Shown: positions 26,502-35,283 of the stretch, one piece after another | How positions within the stretch are numbered: the first letter of the stretch is position 1 | Layout: each line of letters begins with the position of its first letter | Source: Bradyrhizobium sp. CCBAU 53340 | GTDB taxonomy: Bacteria > Pseudomonadota > Alphaproteobacteria > Rhizobiales > Xanthobacteraceae | Assembly (NCBI RefSeq): GCF_015291645.1 | Contig: NZ_CP030055.1 | Location: 6,448,001 to 6,512,000, forward strand | Length of the DNA: 64,000 nt | Reading direction: 5' to 3' | Notes under the pieces: model-generated | What the model was told of the DNA's origin: nothing | What the model saw: the letters and a program-made list of their open reading frames with translations, nothing else | The model's database searches: none | Made by a program: the position numbers and the translations under genes

Positions 26502-26678
26502 ACCTATCTGACCGGTATCCTGATTTCGCCCAGCCCCTCGGCTCCTTCATCACCTGGCCTCGCTGCACGGGGCCAACACCCTCCGGCGTTGCCGTCATGA
26601 TGACGTCGCCGGGTTTGAGCGCCATCGCCTGCGAACAGATCGAGACGATGTCCGGCGCAGGCCAGATCAGCTGGGAAT
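26502..26678 (-). pseudogene. 3' remnant of a fumarylacetoacetate-hydrolase-family gene, frameshifted
   Basis: About 177 bp are highly similar to the last ~60 codons and stop of the intact FAH-family gene at 30402-31109, in the same orientation. Remnant translation gives ALKPGDVIMTATPEGVGPVQRGQVM; the intact gene reads ALQPGDVIMTGTPEGVGPVQRGQVM. Shortly after, a 4-base loss (near 26542-26548) shifts the frame so the GLGEIRIPVR ending is lost. No start or 5' part exists: similarity stops near 26680. The fragment is decayed but still recognisable, about 3.9 kb from the intact paralogue. Confidence 0.9.
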
Positions 26679-26892
26679 ATCAAAGGACTTTCACTCAGTT
26701 CCACGCAGTCGAGGTTCGGTCATCGGCTCCCAGACCGATACCAAGCATTAACCATTTCATCCTTCTGCTTGCAGAAACTTGATTGCACAATCGATCTTCA
26801 CTCTACCTTAGATTATTCGCCGTAAAGTTTTGAGGAAATGGACGACGACCGACGGCAGAGCAGCGGCGCACGTCTGACCTGGAAATATTGGA
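26679..26892. other. AT-richer gap before the membrane protein gene
   Basis: No gene was recognised. Base composition falls clearly here (for example 26740-26830), marking the left edge of the lower-GC membrane-protein module. It probably carries the promoter of the next gene. Confidence 0.4.
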
Positions 26893-28389
26893 ATGAACGA
26901 TTGGAATTTCCGGATGCTCCAGAATTTTGCTGGACCATCCGGAACGACGCCGTCATCGACGTTGGGAACGTACGTCTTCCTGATCTCGCTCTTGAGCGTA
27001 TTCTACCTATCCAACGCATCACTCATTTTGAGTCACTACGACCTCGGCTGGCACCTGGCCGCTGGTGAGTTGATTCGAAGCGAAGCGCACGTTCCGTTCC
27101 AGGATCCCTGGTCATTCACGCTCGGGACCAAGCAGTGGTTCAACCTCTCCTGGCTATGGGATGTTATCGCCAGCCTGATTTTCGAGTACGCCGGGTACGG
27201 GGGTCTTGTCGGCCTGGTCGTCGTGTGCGGCGCGCTGATCATCTGGTATTTGACGTCGGCCTGCCTGGGGACCGGAGCTTCGGCCCTCGCCATCTGCGTC
27301 GCGATTTTCGCAGCATGCGTTTTCTATCCAGCCTACGAGGCCGCTCCCAATTCATACCTGGCGGCATCTCCGAACGTTTCGACAATGCTGTTCAGCGTCA
27401 TTTTCTACCGGGAATGCCTGCGGCCTTCGAAACTGTTGCTGTTGCCCTTCTTGATGATCTTGTGGGTCAACCTGCACGGAGGGTTCGTGCTGGGCTTCAT
27501 GATCCTCGCAGTCTTTGGCGCAGGGGCCCTGTGGCGCCGCGACTCGAGAAGACTCAAAGCCATAACGCTGGCGGGGTTCGGTTGCTTCGCCGTGACCTTC
27601 GTCAATCCATTGGGTTGGCAAATCTATGAGGGGGTGACCGCAACCTTGGGACACTTTGTCCAAAGGAATATCGGCGAGTGGCTTCCGTATTCTCACAACG
27701 TCGAAATCCCAGGCAGCATTCCCGGAATGGTCTACATTCTCGCGTTCGTTGCGCTCGAATTGCGCGACGGAACGTCGACGAAGATCCGTGCGGAGGCCCG
27801 CATTCTTTCCTGGGTCTTCCTTGCCCTCGGGCTCTATCAATTTCGATACATGTCGTTTTTCTTCATCTTCTCGACAATCCCGATGGCTCTGCATCTGGAT
27901 CGGATCATTCCCAGGCATTTGCCTCAGCTCCAGATTCAGCGAGCCCTCGTGACTGCGGCGATCTTTGGCGCATGCGTGCTCCCTCTGACGTTCATCCAGA
28001 TCAGGCCCGCTCTGGCGTTACCCGAGATGATATCGGAGCAGGACGCCGAATATCTGCAAACGCATCTCGCGCATGCGCGGGTCCTCAATCACTGGAACGT
28101 CGGAGGATACCTGATCCTCCGGACCCATGGAACGGTCCCCCTGTTCGTGGACGGACGGGCTGCTACCGCCTATCCCGATGAACTGTTGCGGGATTACTTC
28201 AGACTGGTTCGCTGGGAGATCGACGAAAACGCCTGGGATGATGTGCTCGAAAAATATCACATCGACGCCGTGCTATGGCTCAAGGGACATGAAGAACTAA
28301 GGCAGTTTCTCGTGGGAAAACGAGGGTGGAAAGAGGCCCACACCGGTGTCTACGAAAGCGTATACGTCAGATCAGTTCCGGCACGTTAA
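26893..28389 (+). CDS. Polytopic membrane protein, GT-C glycosyltransferase-like, function unknown
   Basis: This 498-residue protein has about ten hydrophobic segments and a soluble C-terminal ~110 residues. The first periplasmic loop HYDLGWHLAAGELIRSEAHVPFQDPWSF carries the acidic/aromatic D-x-WHL pattern seen in GT-C-fold membrane glycosyltransferases and their uncharacterised relatives. Other marks are AASPNVSTMLF, WVNLHGGFVLG, NPLGWQIYEG and the late HWNVGGYLILRTHG / LFVDGRAATAYPDEL. The last motif resembles the C-terminal domain of membrane proteins predicted to modify lipid-linked sugars. It is convergent with another large membrane protein and lies in a lower-GC block. The ATG choice is uncertain by a few codons. 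Confidence 0.78.
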   Translation: MNDWNFRMLQNFAGPSGTTPSSTLGTYVFLISLLSVFYLSNASLILSHYDLGWHLAAGELIRSEAHVPFQDPWSFTLGTKQWFNLSWLWDVIASLIFEYAGYGGLVGLVVVCGALIIWYLTSACLGTGASALAICVAIFAACVFYPAYEAAPNSYLAASPNVSTMLFSVIFYRECLRPSKLLLLPFLMILWVNLHGGFVLGFMILAVFGAGALWRRDSRRLKAITLAGFGCFAVTFVNPLGWQIYEGVTATLGHFVQRNIGEWLPYSHNVEIPGSIPGMVYILAFVALELRDGTSTKIRAEARILSWVFLALGLYQFRYMSFFFIFSTIPMALHLDRIIPRHLPQLQIQRALVTAAIFGACVLPLTFIQIRPALALPEMISEQDAEYLQTHLAHARVLNHWNVGGYLILRTHGTVPLFVDGRAATAYPDELLRDYFRLVRWEIDENAWDDVLEKYHIDAVLWLKGHEELRQFLVGKRGWKEAHTGVYESVYVRSVPAR

Positions 28390-28419
28390 CGCGTGATCGT
28401 CCAAGGCGCGCATTGGAGA

Positions 28420-30108
28420 TCAATAGACGCGCAAGACTATCGCTTCGTCGTCCGAGCTGACCTGCCTGTAGGTTCGGAGATAGTCGTCAAGGGTGCCGTC
28501 AGTCTCGTTCCAGACGAAGGAGTGGTCTTTGGAGCGGCGCAGCACGATATATTTGACATGAGCTGCCGTGAGTTGACGCTGCTGGAGCGCGAGATTGTCC
28601 GTTACGAGCTGGTCGGCCAGCGTGACACCCAATTTGCGCGATGTCTCGCCAGCAACGATGGGATGACCATGGCAGGCTGACAGTGCCATGGCGATGTTCC
28701 CCGCAATGTAGCCGCGCGGCAGATCCAGAACGCCGAAGCTATCGGAATCATTGGCGATCGCAGTCAGCGCGGGCGAGCAGCGTACCGGTGTCGCAGTGAG
28801 GTTCGTCGGAAAAAAGTCGAACAGGATCGCCATCGCGGCAAGCGCCATGCAGGCGCGCTGCCTCATGCCGACCCGACGGACGGCAATCACGCAAGCCTGT
28901 GCCAGGCCGAGCCCCAGGAACATGTAGACCATGACAATGGCACGGGCCGGCGTGCGCACATTCCCGAAGAAAGGCAGCTTGGCCAGAACGAAATAGGGCA
29001 GAGGCAGCCCGGAAGGACGCCCGCCGATGTGGAGCGTCTCACCGGCGGCAAGCACGAGAAAGAACAGCATTCCGGCCAGCGCGTAGTGCATGATCCGCTT
29101 GTCGGTCTCCATCTTGCTGGCGAACGCCCAGGCCAGTGCCGCGAGATTGGCAAGACCCAGATAGACCGTGGCCTCCCAGGGATTACCGGTCAGGCGGGCA
29201 TAGATGCCCTCTCCGAGCTGAGCCAGAAGATGGGTCGGCGGAAAGACGACCAGGGCCAAGAAGTCGGCGACGAACGCGTTGGTGCCTCCATAAGCGGGAC
29301 CGCGGGCCATGATCATCGGTATCAGCCACGGCGAAAGCAGGAGAATGCTGCCGATCACGCAGAGCATCGGAGCAGCCAGCTGCCATTTTTCCGGCCATGT
29401 CCGATCCCGGTTGCATCGAAACACAAGATCAAAAGCCAAGAAGTAGAACGCGTAAAACAGATAATACCAGCATGACAGCGCGCTGAGTGCCATCATCCCG
29501 CTTGCCGCGGCGAGATCGAGATAATTCCGCTGTTCGAGTGCCCTCAGATAGAACAGCACAAAGAGCGGCAGGAATTCGATCGTCGCGACATGGGCGTGGT
29601 GCATCACTTGCGCCACGTGCCAGGGGTTGAAGGCAAAGACGAAGCCAGCCAATACCGCCCCCGCGTTGCATCCCGCGCGCTCGCCCAGGAGATGACGTGC
29701 CAGCAGGAACATCGCCGCAGCAGACAGCGGAAAGGAAGCCAGCAATGTCAAATTGTGGAAGAGGATCACATCGGTAAGGCTGGTGTCGAAGACGTGGCCA
29801 AGCAGCATCACGGCTGCGACCTGCGGCCAGGCAAACGAATGGTAGCTGAGCGATGTGCCCTCGGGGTAGCGGATTTGGTTCGTGAACAGAAAGTCGCGCC
29901 AGCCGTGGGCTGTTGCCGCGTGCCAACTGTTCCAGAAATCCTGCATATTGTCTTCCTCGGGCCCGATCAGCGCCGATGACAGATGCCCGAGCAATGGCCA
30001 GAAGAACAGGATGGTCAGGACGACAAAGCCGCCGACAACGAATAGCATCGTTGGCGTGCTGAAAGGCCGGCGCGTGACCGCGCCCACGCTCGTGTCCAGC
30101 GCAACCAT
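28420..30108 (-). CDS. Large polytopic membrane protein, GT-C-like, function unknown
   Basis: The 562-residue protein has roughly 11-12 membrane segments. The first loop IGPEEDNMQDFWNSWHAATAHG and NQIRYPEGTSLSYHSF are typical of GT-C-like membrane proteins of unknown substrate. Later come NPWHVAQVMHHAHVATIEFLPLFVLFYLRAL and GGRPSGLPLPYFVLAKLPFFGNVRTPAR. The C-terminal ~130 residues are soluble (FGVLDLPRGYIAGNIAMAL, YIVLRRSKDHSFVW). The gene is convergent with the 498-residue membrane protein (30-bp gap), so they are not an operon, though they form a paired module. The ATG at 30108 is preferred over a GTG one codon upstream. Confidence 0.78.
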   Translation of the reverse strand: MVALDTSVGAVTRRPFSTPTMLFVVGGFVVLTILFFWPLLGHLSSALIGPEEDNMQDFWNSWHAATAHGWRDFLFTNQIRYPEGTSLSYHSFAWPQVAAVMLLGHVFDTSLTDVILFHNLTLLASFPLSAAAMFLLARHLLGERAGCNAGAVLAGFVFAFNPWHVAQVMHHAHVATIEFLPLFVLFYLRALEQRNYLDLAAASGMMALSALSCWYYLFYAFYFLAFDLVFRCNRDRTWPEKWQLAAPMLCVIGSILLLSPWLIPMIMARGPAYGGTNAFVADFLALVVFPPTHLLAQLGEGIYARLTGNPWEATVYLGLANLAALAWAFASKMETDKRIMHYALAGMLFFLVLAAGETLHIGGRPSGLPLPYFVLAKLPFFGNVRTPARAIVMVYMFLGLGLAQACVIAVRRVGMRQRACMALAAMAILFDFFPTNLTATPVRCSPALTAIANDSDSFGVLDLPRGYIAGNIAMALSACHGHPIVAGETSRKLGVTLADQLVTDNLALQQRQLTAAHVKYIVLRRSKDHSFVWNETDGTLDDYLRTYRQVSSDDEAIVLRVY

Positions 30109-30337
30109 CACGAGGACCGCCTTGAGTTGGACTGAAGATGCGGCCCGCCGGCTCGTTCTCTTATCGAGAATTCCCTGTCTGAAATAACGGCGCGATTGGA
30201 CGGCATGACAAATGCGGGCATGCCACCTGGATAGCCTATCGGCTATTTACAACAACTTAAGGTAAGAGAGCGCAGGCCGACGAGCGCCCGTTAGGCGCGG
30301 ATTTGCCAAGATGGGCTCGCTGGAACTTTCACCAAAC

Positions 30338-30363
30338 GGTCGACCGTCGAGCGACGGTCGACC
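30338..30363. terminator. Strong hairpin just downstream of the fumarylpyruvate hydrolase gene
   Basis: GGTCGACCGTCG (30338-30349) and CGACGGTCGACC (30352-30363) are perfect 12-bp arms with a two-base loop, 38 bp beyond the minus-strand hydrolase stop. Only a short T-run follows on the minus strand (CGTTTGG), so it is terminator-like but not a textbook intrinsic terminator. It closes the catabolic operon. Confidence 0.6.
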
Positions 30364-30401
30364 TTGTGTTCGGACAGGTCCGCTCTTCCGCTTGGACAGA
30401 C

Positions 30402-31109
30402 CTATCTGACGGGTATCCTGATTTCGCCCAGCCCCTCGATTCCGCCCGTCATCACCTGGCCGCGCTGCACGGGGCCGACGCCTTCCGGCGTTCCCGTCAT
30501 GATGACGTCGCCGGGTTGGAGCGCCATCGACTGCGAGCAGATCGAGATGATGTCGGCGACAGGCCAGATCAGCTGCGAGATGTCGGAATCCTGCTTGAGC
30601 GCGCCGTCGACGGCAAGCCAGATGCGCCCGGCGTTGGGATGGCCGACCTCCGAGACCGGTCGCAGCGGGGCGATCGGCGCCGAGAGGTCAAAACCCTTGC
30701 CCCAATCCCAGGGACGCCCCTGCTCGCGGGCCTGAAGCTGCAGATCGCGGCGGGTCAGATCGATGCCGACGCCGTAGCCCCAGACATGATCGAGCGCACG
30801 CGCGGTGGGAATGTCCGTCCCACCCTGCCCGATCGCAACGATCAGCTCGATCTCGTAGTGGAAGTTGCTGGTCTGCGGCGGATAGGGAACACTCGTGCCG
30901 TCGTCCACCACCGTGTCGGCGGGCTTCATGAAGAAGAACGGCGGCTCGCGATCGGGATCGCGCCCCATCTCGCGGGCGTGCGCCGCGTAGTTGCGGCCGA
31001 CGCAGATGATCCGGCGCACCGCAAAGCGCGCCGACGAATTGTGGACCGCGACGGAAGGTTGCGGCGGCGGAGGCAGAACGAAGTCGGAGTGCGAGATGGT
31101 GTTAGGCAT
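30402..31109 (-). CDS. Fumarylacetoacetate hydrolase family protein, probable fumarylpyruvate hydrolase
   Basis: This enzyme of about 235 residues would split fumarylpyruvate into fumarate and pyruvate, the last step of the gentisate pathway. FAH-family marks are IICVGRNYAAHAREMG, FFMKPADTVVDDG, the metal-binding FHYEIELIVAIG, YGVGIDLTRRDLQ, KGFDLSAPI, and the C-terminal QPGDVIMTGTPEGVGPVQRGQ. The ATG at 31109 overlaps the end of the gentisate dioxygenase gene by eight bases, so the two are coupled. It is the last gene of the minus-strand operon. A decayed copy of its 3' end lies at 26502-26678. Confidence 0.92.
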   Translation of the reverse strand: MPNTISHSDFVLPPPPQPSVAVHNSSARFAVRRIICVGRNYAAHAREMGRDPDREPPFFFMKPADTVVDDGTSVPYPPQTSNFHYEIELIVAIGQGGTDIPTARALDHVWGYGVGIDLTRRDLQLQAREQGRPWDWGKGFDLSAPIAPLRPVSEVGHPNAGRIWLAVDGALKQDSDISQLIWPVADIISICSQSMALQPGDVIMTGTPEGVGPVQRGQVMTGGIEGLGEIRIPVR

Positions 31110-32178
31110 TGCCACGGTCCTCTCGGAACAGATGCAGGGCTTCCTGAATGGGTCGGTCGGAATAGGAGAAGATCACGGCGTCGCCGTCGATCGCCTCGTG
31201 ACGCACGCGGTGCCAGGAGGGAACGACGAAGATGTCGCGCTTGCCCCAGTCGACCACGATGTCCTCGCCTGTCCGAGACGAGATGATGCTGCGGCCCTTG
31301 CCCTCGATCGGCACGAACACGGTAGCGTCCGTCGAGCGGTAGGCGGCAGTGGCAAAACCCTTCGGCAGCAGCTGGATGAAGGTCGCCATGGTGGCCATGG
31401 CATGATTGCCCGTGATCGGGTTGGTGTAGCGCATCTTGAGACCGTGGCAGGGATCCCAGGCGGCAGCGCGCCGCAGGCGTTCGAGCGCCTCGCGCGTGCG
31501 GCCATAGGGATAGTTGAACACCGGCGAGGTGCCGCCGCCGCCCTTGTGATCGACCGGGAGCAAATTGTGGCCATAGCGGGCGTCGCTGTCGCCGACGGGC
31601 CTCGTGATCGGCTGCTCGTCGACGTCGAGATGCTCGGCGAAGGATGCATCCAGCATCTGAATGACGGGAATGTCGAGACCATCGAGCCAGAACACCGGAT
31701 CGGAGCTGGGGTTGCCGTGATCGTGCCAGGCCCAGGGCGGGGTGATGATGAAATCACCCTCATGCATGATGGTGCGTTCGCCGTTCACCGCCGTGTAGGC
31801 GCCCTCGCCTTCGAGGATGAACCGCAGCGCGGATTGCGTATGGCGATGCGCCGGCGCGACCTCGCCCGGCATCACCAGCTGCACGCCGGCATAGAGATCC
31901 GTCGTGATCTTCGACTGGCCGCGAAGACCAGGATTTTCGAGGACGAGAACCCTCCGCTCCGCCTCCTTGGCGGTGATGAGACTTCCGGCCTCGAGCATGT
32001 AGGCGCGGATCTCGTCGAAGCGCCAGGATGCGGGGCGGCACGCGCTTCTCGGCTCCGGCGTGACGAGATCGGCCAGCGACAACCACAAGGCCGTCAGGTT
32101 TCTCTTGTCGATCTTGTCGTAGAAGGCCCGGCGCTCCGGCGTGTCGGCGGTTGGCGCCATGATGGCTTGATGGGACAT
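31102..32178 (-). CDS. Gentisate 1,2-dioxygenase
   Basis: This 358-residue bicupin enzyme cleaves gentisate (2,5-dihydroxybenzoate) to maleylpyruvate with Fe(II). The first cupin carries the metal motif GEVAPAHRHTQSALRFILEGEGAYTAVNGE and DFIITPPWAWHDHGN. The segment FWLDGLDIPVIQMLDASFAEH is typical of gentisate dioxygenases. The second cupin region includes RSIISSRTGEDIVVDWGKRDIFVVPSWHRV. Length fits the family (about 340-370 residues). ATG 32178 (MSHQAIM) is preferred; the frame remains open upstream but that part has no family resemblance. The MFS transporter gene lies 14 bp upstream. Confidence 0.92.
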   Translation of the reverse strand: MSHQAIMAPTADTPERRAFYDKIDKRNLTALWLSLADLVTPEPRSACRPASWRFDEIRAYMLEAGSLITAKEAERRVLVLENPGLRGQSKITTDLYAGVQLVMPGEVAPAHRHTQSALRFILEGEGAYTAVNGERTIMHEGDFIITPPWAWHDHGNPSSDPVFWLDGLDIPVIQMLDASFAEHLDVDEQPITRPVGDSDARYGHNLLPVDHKGGGGTSPVFNYPYGRTREALERLRRAAAWDPCHGLKMRYTNPITGNHAMATMATFIQLLPKGFATAAYRSTDATVFVPIEGKGRSIISSRTGEDIVVDWGKRDIFVVPSWHRVRHEAIDGDAVIFSYSDRPIQEALHLFREDRGNA

Positions 32179-32192
32179 GGTCTGTCTCGCTG

Positions 32193-33548
32193 TTAGTGAT
32201 GGAGTGTCGCCGCCGACGGCACGAGCTTGAGCGACGGCTCGCGTCGGCGCAGGGCGATCACCGCAAGGCCCGCCAGCACCGCCGGCACCGCCGCAGTCAG
32301 GACGACGGAGTGCGCATCCCATCCAAAGCCGAGCAGCATGCCGCCCGCGACCGGACCGATGATCGAGCCGATGCGGCCGACGCCCAGCGCCCAGCCCACG
32401 CCGGTGGAGCGGATCTCGGTCGGATAGAGGCCGGCGGCCAGCGCGTTCATGCCGATCTGCGCACCGACCACGCCGAACCCGGCGAGGAAGGTCGAGATCA
32501 TCAAGGTCCAGACATTGGCCGATCCGAAGGCAATCCCCGCGATGAAGAGGGCCGAAGCCAGATAGGCGCCGCCGAGCACGAGATACGGATCGAGCCGGTC
32601 GACGAAGCGGCCGAGCGCGATCGCGCCGACCACGCCGCCGGCATTCAGCACTGCCGTCGAGAGGATCGCGGTGTTGAGGGGCAGGCCGCTCGCCTTGAGC
32701 AGCGAGGGCATCCAGTTCACCAGGAAGTACATGACGAGCAGGTTCATGAAGAACGCGACCCAGAGCAGCACCGTCATGGCTGCGCGGCCTTCGGCGAGGA
32801 GCTTCGTCACCGGGAAGCCGGATCCTTGCGAACCATGTACGACATAGCGGCTCGCAGCGGTCACGGAGATGTTCGGATCAAGCCTTGCGAGCAATGTCGC
32901 GATCCGGCTATCCGCGGCGTCGCGGGTCAGGAGATAGCGGATCGACTCGGGCAGCCAGGCGAACAGCACGATCAGGGTGAGCAGCGGGAGCACGCCGCCC
33001 ACGACGAAGACCGCCTGCCAGCCGAACGCTGCGATCAAAGGCGCGCTGATCAGGCCGCCGATGGTCGAGCCCAGCGGAAAGCCGCAGAACATGATGGCGA
33101 TGAGCAGCGCGCGCATCCGCTTCGGCGCGTATTCGCTGGTCAGCGCGACGATGTTGGGCATGGCGCCGCCGAGGCCAAGGCCGGTCAGGAAGCGGTAGAC
33201 CAGTAGCTCGTTCAGCGTGGTCGCGCGCGCCGTGACGAGTGCGAACACCCCGAACAGCAGCACCGACAAGAGGATCACGCTCTTGCGGCCGAACCGGTCG
33301 GCCGCCGGGCTGAGGACGAAGGCACCGACGGCGAGTCCGCCAAGGCCCGCGCCGAAGATCGGACCGAAGCCGGCCATGGCGATCCCCCATTTCTCGGCGA
33401 TCACAGGCGCGACATAGGCGATCGCCTGCGTGTCGAAACCGTCGAGCAGCGCGATCCAGGCGCAAAGAACGAGGATCAGAAGCTGGAGGCGTCCGAACCG
33501 CGCCTCTTCGATGACCTTGGTAACGTCGACAATATCAGCAGCGGACAT
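32193..33548 (-). CDS. MFS transporter, aromatic acid:H+ symporter (AAHS) family
   Basis: This inner-membrane importer of about 451 residues has the AAHS signature in the first segment (AWIALLDGFDTQAIAYVAPVI, with the conserved DGFD) and the loop SPAADRFGRKSVIL. Also visible are RFLTGLGLGGAMPNIVALTSEYAPKRMRA and ALAAGLYPTEIRSTGVGWALGVGRIGSIIGP. Family members such as PcaK and gentisate/benzoate carriers take up hydroxybenzoates by proton symport. It lies between the CoA ligase and gentisate dioxygenase genes, so it probably imports salicylate or a related aromatic acid. GGAG precedes ATG 33548. Confidence 0.9.
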   Translation of the reverse strand: MSAADIVDVTKVIEEARFGRLQLLILVLCAWIALLDGFDTQAIAYVAPVIAEKWGIAMAGFGPIFGAGLGGLAVGAFVLSPAADRFGRKSVILLSVLLFGVFALVTARATTLNELLVYRFLTGLGLGGAMPNIVALTSEYAPKRMRALLIAIMFCGFPLGSTIGGLISAPLIAAFGWQAVFVVGGVLPLLTLIVLFAWLPESIRYLLTRDAADSRIATLLARLDPNISVTAASRYVVHGSQGSGFPVTKLLAEGRAAMTVLLWVAFFMNLLVMYFLVNWMPSLLKASGLPLNTAILSTAVLNAGGVVGAIALGRFVDRLDPYLVLGGAYLASALFIAGIAFGSANVWTLMISTFLAGFGVVGAQIGMNALAAGLYPTEIRSTGVGWALGVGRIGSIIGPVAGGMLLGFGWDAHSVVLTAAVPAVLAGLAVIALRRREPSLKLVPSAATLHH

Positions 33549-33615
33549 CACGAACTCCAGTGAGCGTGGGTTTCTAGGCTGTGACTTTCAGGAGCCTTGC
33601 GAGAGGAGGCTGCGT

Positions 33616-35283
33616 TCAGGCCACCAACGGGGCGCTGCGCAGCTTCTGCCGGTCGATCTTGCCCGTGCCCGTCTTCGGCAGATCGGACCGGTATTCGATC
33701 AGGCGCGGATATTTGTAGGGAAGCAGCTTCGACTTGACGTGATCCTGCAGCTCCCGCGTCAGCCCTTCGCTCGCCGCGTGACCGTCCCGAAGGATGACGA
33801 ATGCTTTCGTGGTCATGCGGCGATCGGGAAGCTCGAGGCCAAGGACCGCGCATTCGCGGACGGCGGGATGGTCCGACAGGCAGAGCTCGATCTCGACCGG
33901 GTAGATCCACTGGCCGCTCACCTTGATGAGATCGTCGACGCGGCCGACGAAGGTGAAGAAGCCGTCGGCATCCTCGACGAGCCTGTCGCCGGTCCAGATC
34001 CAGCCCGCCTCGCGCATGGTCTGCGCGGTCTTGTCGGGCCTGTTCCAGTAGCAGGGCGCGTTGGAGTGACCGCGGACCCACATCACGCCCTCTTCGCCTT
34101 GCGCGACGGGCTCCCCTTCGGGCGTGGTCAGCCGGATCTCATAACCGGGAACGCGTTTCCCCGCGGTCCCGGTCTTCTTCTGCTCGCGCGTGTTCGACAG
34201 ATAGATGTGCAACACTTCGGTCGATCCGAGGCCTTCGACGATCTCGAGGTCGAAGCGTCGCTTCCAGTCGTTGAAAATGTCCTGCGACAGCACTTCGGCG
34301 GCCGACAGGCTGAGGCGCACGCTCGACAGATCGGCAGTGTCGATGCGCGGATGATGCAGCATCGCGTTGTAGAGCGTCGGCAGGCCGAAGAAGAGCGTCG
34401 GCTTGAACCGCTCGATCAGGTCGAGGACGGCGCCCGGCTCGGGCCGCCCGGCGAGCAGGATCGTGCTGGCTCCGACCGAGAACGGGAACGTGATCGAATT
34501 ACCGAACCCGTAGGCGAAGAAGATCTTTGGTACCGAGAAGCAGATGTCGCGCTCGGTGATGCCGAGGATATGGCGGCCGAAGCTGTCAGCCGTATAGGCC
34601 ATGTCGTGCTGCAGATGCACGATGCCCTTCGGCCGGCCGGTGCTGCCCGAGGAGTACATCCAGAATGCCATATCTCCGCGGGACGTCGGCGCAGCTTCCA
34701 GCTCGGAGGGAAATTGGGCAAACCATTGGTCGCCGTTGAGAACCTTGACCGGGGGCTCGCCCGCCACCTCGCCGCCAAGCATCACCAGCGTATGCAGCTG
34801 CGTTCCCGCGACCGTCTCCTGGTCGAACAGGGCAGCATATTCGGCGTCGACGACCGCGACCGCCGCGGCCGAGTCCTGCAGGTAGAAGCCGATCAGGTCC
34901 TTGGGCGACAGCGTGTTGATCAACATCGGCACGAAGCCGGCACGGACCGCGCCGAAGAACATTGCGGGATAGGATGCCGTGTCGTTCAGCAGGAGCAGCA
35001 CGCGATCGCCGCGGCGAAGCCCGAGCGACGCGAGCGCGTTGCCGCATTGGGCGGCCCTCGCACACAACTCGCCATAGCTGGTGTTGCCGGCCGCGGTGTA
35101 GATCGCGACCTTGTCGGCGCGGCCGGCGGCGAGATTGCCGAACAGGATGTCGCTGGCGTTGTAACGCTCGGCGATTTCGAAGCCGATCTCCTGGGCGCAG
35201 AGCGCATCATCAGGCACATGGTCCGCGATCGCATTCAAGAGCGTTTGGTCTATTCCGTCCGTCATGGGAGCGCTCCTCGTCAT
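33616..35283 (-). CDS. Benzoate-CoA ligase family acyl-CoA synthetase, probable salicylate/aryl-CoA ligase
   Basis: This 555-residue ANL-superfamily enzyme shows the AMP-binding loop MYSSGSTGRPKGIVHLQHDM, EGLGSTEVLHIYLSN, GWIWTGDRLVEDADGFFTFVGRVDDLIKVSGQWIYPVEIE and the catalytic-lysine ending LPKTGTGKIDRQKLR. The benzoate-CoA ligase subgroup is indicated by FNVPKIFFAYG-like FSVPKIFFAYGFGNSITFPFSVGAS. It would activate an aromatic acid to its CoA thioester. Its start overlaps the stop of the aryl-CoA hydroxylase gene as ATGA. Neighbours suggest salicylate as substrate, but 2-aminobenzoate or another ortho-substituted benzoate is possible. Confidence 0.9.
   Translation of the reverse strand: MTRSAPMTDGIDQTLLNAIADHVPDDALCAQEIGFEIAERYNASDILFGNLAAGRADKVAIYTAAGNTSYGELCARAAQCGNALASLGLRRGDRVLLLLNDTASYPAMFFGAVRAGFVPMLINTLSPKDLIGFYLQDSAAAVAVVDAEYAALFDQETVAGTQLHTLVMLGGEVAGEPPVKVLNGDQWFAQFPSELEAAPTSRGDMAFWMYSSGSTGRPKGIVHLQHDMAYTADSFGRHILGITERDICFSVPKIFFAYGFGNSITFPFSVGASTILLAGRPEPGAVLDLIERFKPTLFFGLPTLYNAMLHHPRIDTADLSSVRLSLSAAEVLSQDIFNDWKRRFDLEIVEGLGSTEVLHIYLSNTREQKKTGTAGKRVPGYEIRLTTPEGEPVAQGEEGVMWVRGHSNAPCYWNRPDKTAQTMREAGWIWTGDRLVEDADGFFTFVGRVDDLIKVSGQWIYPVEIELCLSDHPAVRECAVLGLELPDRRMTTKAFVILRDGHAASEGLTRELQDHVKSKLLPYKYPRLIEYRSDLPKTGTGKIDRQKLRSAPLVA

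Noticed and set aside
28393..28680. 95-residue plus-strand frame after the GT-C-like gene
   Set aside because: It lies opposite the end of the convergent membrane protein, which has strong protein-like composition.
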